Below, piece after piece: positions 54,780-64,000 of a DNA stretch of 64,000 nt (position 1 is its first letter; each line of letters opens with the position of its first letter). The translations under genes and the position numbers were made by a program. The notes beneath the pieces were generated by a model. The model did no database searches. It had not been told where the DNA came from and saw only the letters and a list, made by a program, of their open reading frames with translations. The DNA comes from Osedax fenrisi. Its lineage: Eukaryota > Annelida > Polychaeta > Sabellida > Siboglinidae. The DNA is taken from assembly GCA_964019155.1 (NCBI GenBank), contig OZ025240.1:96426186-96490185 (forward strand), written 5' to 3'.

Positions 54780-56675
54780 GACTAAAAAATATAAAATATC
54801 TAAATCTGAAAATGACTTCTTTATTTACAAAATTTTTTAAAATAATACAACATCTTTAGTTCGAGAAGCTAAGAAAAAGTATTATTCAAATCTGTTAAAA
54901 AATTGCTCTGATACAAAAAATACATGGAATGTACTAAATAATTTACTTAATGTTAAAAAAAAATTCAAACAACTACCTGACAATTTTAATGTAAATAATG
55001 TGAATATTGTTGATTCTAAACAAATTGCTAATGAATTTAATTCTTTTTTTAGAGACATTGGTTCTAATTTAGATAATAATATAAATAATTGTAATGATGA
55101 TGACTTTAAATTCTTTTTACCTGAACCTAATATACATAGTTTTTTTTTAACACCAGTAAGTTCAGATGAAATTATTAAAGTATTAAATGAATTCAAACCA
55201 AAAAAATCAAGAGATCATTATGGCATATCCATGCAGTTACTTAAATGTATTTTTCCTGTATTGGTTTATCCATTTGTTTTTCTTGTAAATTTATCTTTTG
55301 AATCAGGCTTGTACCGGATTTCTTAAAATTATCAAATATTATCCCTTTACACAAAACTGGTGATGATACATTTTTTAATAACTATCGTCCAATTTCTCTC
55401 ACCTGTCAATTCGCAAAGATTTTAGAAAAAATATTTTATTCTCGCTTTTATAGTTTTTTATCATCTTTTAATATATTATCTCCTTCTCAATTTGGTTTTA
55501 GGAAAGGATACAGTACATCACATGCAATATTTAACCTCCAGTCACAAATCAGTACCTGTTTTAATAATAACAATGTTGGCGCTATAATCTTTATTGATTT
55601 AAAAAAAGCATTTGACACAGTTAATCACAGAATATTACTTTTTAAATTAAAAAATATTGGAGTACGAGGCATTGCACTTAACTGGATAATGAGCTATTTA
55701 ACAAATAGATATCAACAGTGTATATATAATGATGTAATTTCAGATAAACTAAAAGTCATAACGGGTGTACCCCAAGGCACCATCCTAGGACCCATTTTAT
55801 TTTTAATTTATATTAATGATATTACAAAATTATCTTCTTTATGTAAGTTTACCATGTTCGCAGATGATACTACTTTATATTTTGAAAATACATCAGCCGA
55901 ATTACTTAATTATATTTGTCAAACTGAATTAAAAAATATTAATAAATGGTTAATATATAATAGGTTATCATTAAATTTAAATAAAACTTGCTTTATGTCT
56001 ATTAATTCAAGAACTATTATAAATATAAATTTAAATAACAGAAATATTGAAAGAGTTACATTTTATAAATTTTTAGGCGTAATTATAGACGATATATTAA
56101 ACTGGTAACAACATATCTTGTTTTTAAAATCAAAACTAAAAAAAATCATATGGATTACCAACATTATTTCCAAATTTATAAATAAAAAAGCATTACTTCA
56201 TATATATAATTCCATATTCTTGCCTCATATAAAGTATTGTAACATATTTTGGGGAAATACATATAAATCTAATGTATCGTGCATATATATTCTTCAAAAG
56301 CGAATGATAAGAATTATATGTAAAAAACATTTTTTACATCATACTAATGGACTATTTATTGATAATTCTTTATTAAAAATAAATGAAATTACATATATAA
56401 GTACATGTGAATTTATGTTTAAAATTGTCAATGATCTTCATCCTGTTATAACAAATGCATTTTTTTCTGTAACTTCATCATCTCACAACACTAGGAGCAT
56501 AAATAATTTCTCAATTATTAATTTCAAAAAAGAACTATGCAGAAGAACATTAATATACATTGGACCAATTACCTGGAATAAGCTTGATAATATTTTAAAA
56601 AATATTTCAAATTATAAATTATTCAGGAAACGTATGTATACACATTTGTTATCTTCTTACTCAGTATATTTATAA
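54780..56675 (+). pseudogene. LINE B linker and reverse transcriptase, broken
   Basis: Traces in order: KYKISKSENDFFIYKIF, REAKKKYYSNLLKN, FNSFFRDIGSNLDNN, KKSRDHYGISMQLLK, a frameshift near 55312, NNYRPISLTCQFAKILEKIF, FGFRKGYSTSH, IIFIDLKKAFDTVNH (motif A), TGVPQGTILGPILFLIYIND (motif B), MFADDTTLYF (motif C), FLGVIIDDILNW, a nonsense TAA at 56106, then IKYCNIFWGN and YIGPITWNKLDN. The catalytic residues are conserved, but at least one frameshift, two stops and the deletion upstream inactivate it. Confidence 0.85.
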
Positions 56676-57229
56676 TCTAAATCTCATTTTTCTAATTTTA
56701 TATCTTTTATCATGTCTTTTATCTAATATTGTATTATATACTAAGATCCACATTTTATTCTTATTTTAATTTATTGACGTTTATGTAAAAATTAAAAAAA
56801 AATTAATACTTTTGAGTGTTTTACTTTACAATATTTTATTTTCCCGACATTAATAATATTATTTTACTGAATTTTTGCATTTTATATTTGAATTTACTTT
56901 CATGTTTTCTTTCTTTTTAATTGACGTTTATATAAAAATAATAAAATTAAAAAAAACTGTTAGGTATTTCTTTTTTCTTTAGTATTTTCTTTAGTATTTT
57001 TTATTTCCCTCTGACTAATAATATTATTTGACTTTATTTTTAATTACATAAACATTTTGTATTGAATCTTTTTTCTTGTATACTTGATTATACTTCTTTG
57101 TTTTATTTCTCTTTATTGACACTTATATAAAAATTAGTAATTAAACTAACATTTCAGTTTGAACAAATATTTTACATTCTTTACATTATTATAAAGTATT
57201 ACAAAAAAATTCCTAAAACTTATTTACTG

Positions 57230-57266
<37 letters not shown>

Positions 57267-57682
57267 TTACATACATTTCTTACCATCTTTCTAGATATTC
57301 TTTTTGTTATGTTTTATTCAGTTTTTTTCAGTTTTACTTCATTTTACTTCATTTTTTTCTTCTTTTATACTAATACATCTATATTTTTGTTTAGTGTATT
57401 ATTTTATAGTACTTATTATTTATTTTAGTTATTTATTTATAAATAATTAAATGATGATTACATAATTTTATGGCAAGTTCAAACAATTTATATTATTTTT
57501 CTATTTTATTCATTGTATTGTATCTATGTAAACAGGAAGTCATCTAATATTTTATAATATTTTATTTATTTAGTTTTTTTTTGAACTTGCTTTAAGATTA
57601 AGGGTAATTGTCTCGATAAGCTTTAGCTTCTACAAAAACCCTGGTGCAAACCTAAATCTGATAATAATAATAATAATAATAT

Positions 57683-57775
57683 ACTATGGAGGTATCGACT
57701 TAATAAATCTATTATAGATTTCAATGATCCTCCTTAGACAATTGTCTATAAACTGATTTCATTCATTCATTCATA
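57683..57775 (+). mobile_element. Retroelement tail with (ATTC)n, plus strand
   Basis: Matches 24535-24620 (inverse) and 63760-63862: CAATGATCCTCCTTAGACAA, ATAAACTGATTTCATTCATT. It follows directly on the LINE B tail. Confidence 0.7.
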
Positions 57776-57779
57776 ATAT

Positions 57780-58200
57780 TAATATAATTATTTCATAAAT
57801 TTCTAAAAAAATGCCTTATGTTAAAATATTATGTTTTAATATATTTTTGTAAATAGTTTTACAAAATTGAGTAAAAATTCCTTATATTAAAATATTAAGT
57901 TTAATTACTAATTATATATACGACTTGAATGCAGATTTGTAATATACATGTAGTACTAATGGTATATGTATATTATAACAGGATATATTACTACTTATTA
58001 AATTATTACTGCACTAAACACATTAATTTTGAATGTATTTAAATTACTACTGGTATATGTATGCAAGGTTATGCATTGTTATACAATTACAACTGAGCAA
58101 CAACATATTAATAACAATCTTTAAAACCTAAATTTGTACTATAAATACATTATTATTTTGAATATTTAATATCAATTATTTTATAAATTATAAAATATAA

Positions 58201-58294
<94 letters not shown>

Positions 58295-58390
58295 TATACT
58301 ATACTATAGTATAAGATTATACAATTAAGTATATTATATACAAATAAATATTATAAAATTACAACTGGATTACAACTGCGTTTTAGTACA
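57780..58390 (-). repeat. Inverted diverged copy of the 47181-48240 repeat
   Basis: The reverse complement contains AATAATAATGTATTTATAGT, TTAGGTTTTAAAGATTGTT and CCAGTTGTAATTTTATAATA, blocks shared with the left copies. It includes (TA)n at 58205-58292, about 85 bp. Confidence 0.6.
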
Positions 58391-58664
58391 TCCCATAATA
58401 TTAATATATAATTATGCATAAAGGACATAGAGCTAGAGAGCTTTTCTATGATAAAGGATAACACTTATCAATTATATAAGTATATATGTTTATATTTAAC
58501 AATAAGATTATTATATTACCTTATTAAATCAACTTGTAATAAACAATCTAAATATTGATAAATTGTCAATATAGGAAGTGTAATACATAGGAAGAATTAG
58601 CAAATAATGAAGTAATTAATCAATACCGTTAATATCAATTTTCGCGCTAAATACAATATCACAC

Positions 58665-58702
58665 TCATCGATATAAAGAAAGTCACTTTCCTTATATCGA
58701 TG
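58665..58702. repeat. 38-bp near-perfect palindrome
   Basis: TCATCGATATAAAGAAAGT is followed by its complement ACTTTCCTTATATCGATGA with one mismatch and no real loop. It lies in a GC-balanced island (58640-58770). Confidence 0.8.
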
Positions 58703-59225
58703 AACACACTTACATGCGCACTGGGTATGGTGGGTGACGCAATTAGCGTGACTTTTCGTAATGCTTCATTTCATACAGTATTTACGACATGTATGATATA
58801 ATACATTCGTGGAATGCTATGAACCTCTATTTATAGATATGTAGTAGAAAAACTAGAAAATATCTAATATTTATTGCGTATTAATCATATTATTTATAGT
58901 TATTTTACCTAATTATATCTTATATACATATTTCATTATAATAATGTATATTTACAAACTAATGAACTAATTAGTTCATTAGTGCATTAGTACTTTAATG
59001 TGGGATGTGAAATAAATCACAGAAATATTAAACAGAAATAAGTGTATAAATTAACACTAATAGATGGTATATATATATATATGTTTGTGTATGTGTATGT
59101 ATGTGTGTGCGTATGTATATAGTATACAATTATATTGATATATAATTCTATTAATGATAATTCTTATTAATAAGAGATATATTTTATAAAATATAATATT
59201 TCACAATAGATATCGCTGTTGTAAT

Positions 59226-59490
59226 ATCCAATGTATTTATTTGACTTATACAATTGTATATAGTAATATACAAATTTAAATATATATTGAATACATAAAT
59301 TAATGATATCCAAAGTGTTTATTTGACCTATAAAATATACAAAATTTGAACATACATTGAATACATAATATATTCATATCCAAAGTGTTTATTTGACTTA
59401 TAAAATATACAAAATTGGAACATATATTGTATAAATAAAATAATTATATCCAAAGTGTTTATTTGACCCATAATATATACACTGGTGGAA
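59226..59490. repeat. Right subterminal repeats, about 70 bp, four copies
   Basis: Unit ATATCCAAAGTGTTTATTTG then ACCTATAAAATATACAAAA and (T/G)GAACATATATTG. GTGTTTATTT is the complement of the AAATAAACAC of the left array. Confidence 0.8.
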
Positions 59491-59538
59491 CGTTGTTATA
59501 TATTTTACGTTGACGCGCAACGCGTTTGGTTGCTTGGG

Positions 59539-61222
59539 CGAATTATAGTTTCTCAGATTTTTACATGGTTTCAGATTCGGAAATATATGATTTAATTATG
59601 TCATCCTCGTCGACTAGTCCTAATGATATGTTACCACTTAGTATTATTAAAAAACTATCGTATACCCTTGTGACGCATTATTGTTCTATTGTTAATTTTT
59701 CTTTATACACTTCTAATGTTCCTACTATATTTAAACATACGTTAGTTACTCCATTATTGAAGAAGTTTAACTTAGATTGTTCTAACCTCTCAAACTATAG
59801 ACCTATATCGAAACTACCTATGCTAAGTAAAATAATTGTGAAAGTTGTTAGTAAACAAATCAGAGAGTACCTAATGATTAATGATCTTTATGATAATTTT
59901 CAGAACGCATATCGACCAGGACATAGTACTGAGACTACTTTAATAAAGTTAACTAATGATATGATAGGCTACTTAGATGATTCAGAACATGCGCAGTTAC
60001 TTATTCTTGATCTATCAGCTGCTTTCGATAGTTTAGATCATAATATTCTTATATCTAGACTAAGATCAATAGGTTTTAATAGTACTGCACTAAATTGGTT
60101 AATTTCATATATATATCTGATAGAACATACTCTATATATATTAAAGGTATTTATTCACCAAATGAATCTCTAATATATGGTGTTCCGCAAGGATCTGTAA
60201 TGGGCCCGTTATTATTTATGATTTACATTCTTCCTCTTTCTAAAGTTATTAAACAATTTACTAATATAAACTATGTAATATATGCTGATGATATTCAGTT
60301 ATACTGGAAAGTGCCTACTAGTAGCAATAATGTGCCTAATGAGTTAACCTTGCGTGCTCGAAATGTAAGAAAGTGGCTTATTCTAAATAACCTTTTTCCT
60401 AACTATTCTAAAAATAAACTACTTAATATTTCCCTTAAACCTTTTATTTTTCCTACTATTACATTTGATTCTACAGTTATTATTCCAAGTGATTGTGCTA
60501 AATCTCTTGGAGTAATATTAGATTCAAAATTAGGATTTACTCAATTCGCCACTTCGCAATGTAGATCCGCTAATTGTAATCTTTTTAATATTAGAAAAAT
60601 TAAAAAGTACTTGAGTACGGCATCTTAAAACAATTACGTTAGTGCAATCTATTGTGTTATCTAGATTACAATATTTCAATAGTTTACTAATTAATTCCAA
60701 ACTGAAATTATTTTATGGGTTAAATAAAGTCATTAAATCATCTATAATATTAATCTTTAATATTAAGAGGTGTGACCAAATAAGTTTTACAAAAAAAGTA
60801 GGCGATTTAAATTGGTTCCTTATGGACAATATGTGCAAATTTAAAATACTAAGTATAACTCATAAAACTATTATTTTGAAAACCTATATTTTTAAATAAA
60901 CTCCTTAATTAAGAGCTAATGAGAAACACTCGTCTGCAATATTCAAATTTACTTTCAGTGCCGAAAATAAATCTGATGAGAATTGGGAAAAGATCGTTCG
61001 GCTGGGCTGCTCCTTCCATGTGGAATTATCTTCCCAATTCATTATGATGTACAAGGAGTCACACCGAATTCAAGAAGAAATTGCGAATTTTTTTGTTAAC
61101 TATTTAATTAATTTATTAATTTATTTATTTATATATTTATTTATTTATTTTTATATATTCTCAACACTTGTGAGATTTTAAAATATAACGAGTGTCTAAA
61201 TAAATAATTACCTTACCTTACC
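59539..61222 (+). pseudogene. LINE D 3' part: reverse transcriptase, broken
   Basis: Reads VSDSEIYDLIMSSSSTSPND, NYRPISKLPMLSKIIVKVV, NAYRPGHSTETTL, LLILDLSAAFDSLDHNIL (motif A), a frame change near 60100-60170, YGVPQGSVMGPLLFMIYILP (motif B), VIYADDIQLYW (YADD), AKSLGVILDSKLGF, a frame change near 60630, LSRLQYFNSLL, and RSFGWAAPSMWNYLP at 60990-61040. L2-type. It ends in (ACCTT)n at about 61209-61225. Two or more frameshifts make it inactive. Confidence 0.85.
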
Positions 61223-61230
61223 TTATCTTT

Positions 61231-61431
61231 ACACAGGGTACGGGTACCGAATACGGACACCCCTGTTATCTATGTAATTAAAAGATTAAATAAAATTAAA
61301 AAATCACAATAATATTTATAATCATATAATATTATATATATTAATATATTTTAATTTTTGAATACCAATAATGAGTCATAAAATGTTAAGACCATTTATT
61401 GTTAAAGTGTCCGTATTAGGTTACTTACCCC
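61231..61431. mobile_element. TIR element I copy 2, right part
   Basis: It resumes at ACACAGGGT exactly where the left part stops relative to copy 1, continues through ACCGAATACGGACACCC and AATGAGTCATAAAATGTTAA, and ends AAAGTGTCCGTATTAGGTTA then CTTACCCC, followed by TA. Confidence 0.85.
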
Positions 61432-62239
61432 TAACAAATTAAAAAAAATAATCAAATAACAAATATTTAACTAATTAAAAAACAGTAATTTCTGATAAAA
61501 AAATGTAACTTTAAGCTGTTATATCTAATAACTTTAATATGTTATGTTCACTTTAAGAAGGCTATGATAATAATGATTTTTACATCAAAGTCGGGTATAC
61601 CCCACAATATATTGTGGGTAGATTTTATCCAAACAGCATCGTTGATTTTATTTTAAAGTAGATATATATGTTTGAAAATAGGGGGATTTGTTATAACACT
61701 TGTTATATTTTATAGACATTATTTTACCAGTATCATCTTGTAATATATCGAATATATAATTGCATCTTATACTATAGTGTCTCACGCACTTTGCATATAT
61801 AAATACATAATTATAAAAATTATAAAATTAATAAATATTTATTTAATATATTTTATAATTTAAATATTACTATTAAATATAATTAACATTACATTAACAT
61901 AAATATAGTGATATTAATAATATACATAAATAAGATATACACATATATGTATTTATTCAGTTTATATATATATACTTAATGGTCCATATATGCATATTAT
62001 ATATTAATTAGTATATTATTAATTAGTATAATATTAATTAGTATATTATTAATTAATATACAATAAATTAGTATAATATAAATTAGAATAATAATAATTA
62101 GTAAAATATTAATTATTAAAATATTAATTAGTATAATATTAATTTATATACTATTAATTAGTATACTATTATAATTAATGATTATATAACTAATAGTATA
62201 TTAATTAATATTATACTATTAATTAGTATAATATTATAT
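61432..62239. other. AT-rich spacer, no gene
   Basis: Contains (TTAATTAGTATAATA)n-type low-complexity repeats at 62000-62235. Nothing else was recognised. Confidence 0.5.
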
Positions 62240-63225
62240 GGGAAAGTCTCCGATTACCGACCCCTATAGGGGTCGGTATTCGTATTATTTATAAATGATT
62301 ATTTTTAATAACGTATTCAATATTAATTATATTTAATTGAAATTTTGTAATTAGGGTAATATTATGGCAATGAATAATGTGGCTATTTTAAATTGTTGAT
62401 ATAATTATATTTACAAGAATAAACAAGGGGTCAGTAATCGCATACATGTGCTAATACCGACCCCCTTCTACTATTATCGACACCCTAAAATAATGGTGAT
62501 ATAAATAATTGTAGTATTATAATATCCAATAAAAAGAGTAGATATACATAAATCTAATTAATTATAACATACACGCAGTTTATTTTTTATTGAATTTATG
62601 TTTTAATAGTAATATTAAATTTAAATTTGAACTTTATAGTAATTATATTAAAATAGTATATATTATTATTGAATATTTATTTATAAAGCAGTATGTATAT
62701 AATCAACTGGAATCATGAATCCTAAATATATATCTATGATACACAAATAACTTACGACATATTTTAAAGAAAAACACGGATCTATTTTGATTGGATACAA
62801 TAAATCACATGGGGTCGGTATTAGGGTAATTTAGGGGGTCGGTAATATGAAAATAATATGGGTTGTTATTATTAAGATATATTGGTTAATAGTTATTTAA
62901 ATTAAATTATTTTTATAAAAGTTATAAACATTTTATTGATTTACAATATTATGTGCAGTATTAAGTTTTCTTTTAATTAATAAAGTATTTACAATTATTT
63001 AAAAAAAGTTATTATTCAAATATTTAAAAAGTAAAAATAGAATATTTCATTTTTATCAAATAAAAATTGTAGGATTGAATATTTTTAAAAACAAAATACT
63101 TATTCATATTTATCATTAAATTACTAACTTTTCATGTACATATAATTTTGTGACATATCTTATTGTTACTGAGATATGAGAGGGGTTCGGTATTATGAGG
63201 GTGTCGGTAATCGGAGACCTCCCCC
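62240..63225. mobile_element. TIR element III (non-autonomous, 986 bp)
   Basis: Left GGGAAAGTCTCCGATTACCG and right reverse complement GGGGGAGGTCTCCGATTACC; flanked by TATAT on both sides (a TA-type duplication within it). The core TACCGACCCC recurs inside at about 62262 (as ACCCC-TATA-GGGGT), 62430-62480 and 62815-62850. No transposase frame. Confidence 0.8.
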
Positions 63226-63511
63226 TATATGGATGAACTAGTAATACATATTTAATTTGTTTTGTTTTATCTTCTATTAATAAAACTGTGCATATCAATG
63301 GATGTCAATATATGTGGGTATATGAATATCTGATATATATCAATGATTCAAAACTGGTATTATTATTTTTAATATTATTATTTTATATTTAATTTTTTAT
63401 TATTTATCTTTTTTGTCTACTATTTTAAAGCGTTATTATAATACAAAATATAATTTGAATTAATATTTATTTCATCTTTTATATAATATTTATGTAATTT
63501 CATATATGAAA

Positions 63512-63552
<41 letters not shown>

Positions 63553-63659
63553 GATATATCTATATACTATATTTTATATTACTATAGTAAAATAATATAT
63601 ATATATATATATATATATTATTTTTATAATCATTAATATTGTATTACTTTATTATAATG

Positions 63660-63691
<32 letters not shown>

Positions 63692-63759
63692 TTATTATAA
63701 ATGATGATATGACTTGCGCCTCTATACAGTATACATAAGTATATATACGATAAGGTATA
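63226..63759. other. AT-rich spacer with (TA)n tracts
   Basis: (TA)n runs at about 63516-63548, 63596-63618 and 63660-63687. No gene. Confidence 0.6.
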
Positions 63760-63862
63760 TTATCAGGTGGTTTTGAATCAATATAGCTCATCATTACCAC
63801 TGATCCTCCTTATACTTTGTATATAAACTGATTTCGTCCAATCAATCATTCATTCATTTACA
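63760..63862 (+). mobile_element. Retroelement tail with (ATTC)n, third copy
   Basis: CTGATCCTCCTTATACTTTG, ATAAACTGATTTCGTCCAAT, CATTCATTCATT: a diverged match to 57683-57775. Confidence 0.6.
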
Positions 63863-64000
63863 CACACACACACACATATATATATATACATACATTCAGA
63901 TATATCGGGTATGTAAATATATGATATACATCGACCTGTTGGTATCTACCGACAGGCTGCTGATACATCACCACACGACCCATATACAATAATATCAATC
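63863..64000. other. Window end: CA/TA repeat and a small hairpin
   Basis: (CA)n(TA)n at about 63860-63890 and a hairpin CCTGTTGGTA-TC-TACCGACAGG at 63933-63954. No gene. Confidence 0.5.

Larger units (their letters stand above)
52146..57690 (+). mobile_element. LINE B: two-ORF CR1/L1-organised retrotransposon, disrupted
   Basis: A near-full-length element: a 5' UTR with about three 130-bp tandem units (52270-52620), ORF1, a broken ORF2, a 3' UTR with three TTGAC(G/A)(T/C)TTATATAAAAATT repeats (56760-57160), a 35-nt A tract (57230-57264), and the terminal AAGGGTAATTGTCTCGATAAG .. CTGATAATAATAATAA. The exact 5' end is uncertain. Confidence 0.75.
42887..59538. mobile_element. 16.65-kb segment with inverted ends, inserted in LINE D
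   Basis: The left terminus CCCAAGCAACCA and right terminus TGGTTGCTTGGG are inverted. Both are followed by a subterminal block with ACGTAA and GTTCCA/TGGAAC motifs and tandem subterminal repeats containing AAATAAACAC (left) or its complement (right). Removing the segment exactly restores the LINE D reading frame, strong evidence of insertion. No transposase frame is visible; the contents are other elements and tandem arrays. No target duplication is evident. Confidence 0.7.

Noticed and set aside
57230..57264. 35-nt A tract as the poly(A) end of LINE B
   Set aside because: The family tail shared with 23.9 kb lies 350 bp further on (57597-57683), so the A tract is internal to the 3' UTR.

Overview
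The window is metazoan-type nuclear DNA: very AT-rich, with long introns, simple TA repeats, non-LTR retrotransposons, tRNA-derived SINEs and small inverted-repeat elements. The balanced base composition of the exons stands out sharply from the AT-rich introns. The species cannot be named from the sequence; an invertebrate with a retroelement-rich genome fits best.

Region 1 (1-34.8 kb) is dominated by one plus-strand gene. Splicing by eye gives 17 coding exons (ATG at 3096, TGA ending at 34551), plus one inferred microexon of about 25 nt that I could not place between 11031 and 15405. The roughly 600-residue product has an acidic low-complexity N-terminus, about nine ribonuclease-inhibitor-type leucine-rich repeats and a C-terminal degenerate EF-hand pair. 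This is the architecture of the LRRC74 (LRRC74A/B) family. A GC-rich, CACGCCC-box-rich stretch (about 2.4-3.1 kb) is the probable promoter. Its introns hold SINE copies, truncated LINEs, minisatellites and two small inverted-repeat elements. Eleven of the 16 visible splice donors read GTT (ten of them GTTA) instead of GTA/GTG, which is the most unusual feature of the gene.

Region 2 (34.8-41 kb) is intergenic, with eroded reverse-transcriptase remnants, a second SINE family, and a 1.0-kb element whose terminal inverted repeat (TIR) core also occurs inside as hairpins. Two candidate minus-strand exons (a transmembrane segment, then a short cytoplasmic tail with stop) would be the 3' end of a second gene arranged tail-to-tail with the LRRC74-like gene.

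Region 3 (41-61.4 kb) is a nested insertion five levels deep. A TIR element (40996-61431) was split by LINE D. LINE D was split by a 16.65-kb segment with CCCAAGCAACC inverted ends (42887-59538). That segment contains LINE A, LINE B, a four-copy 280-bp tandem array and a 458-bp TIR element. LINE B carries its own 260-bp retroposed insert with a 13-bp target duplication. LINE A keeps an uninterrupted 1157-codon frame joining an ORF1-like domain to endonuclease and reverse transcriptase.

Region 4 (61.4-64 kb) is AT-rich and holds a further 986-bp TIR element. No rRNA, functional tRNA gene, CRISPR array or prokaryotic feature was seen.
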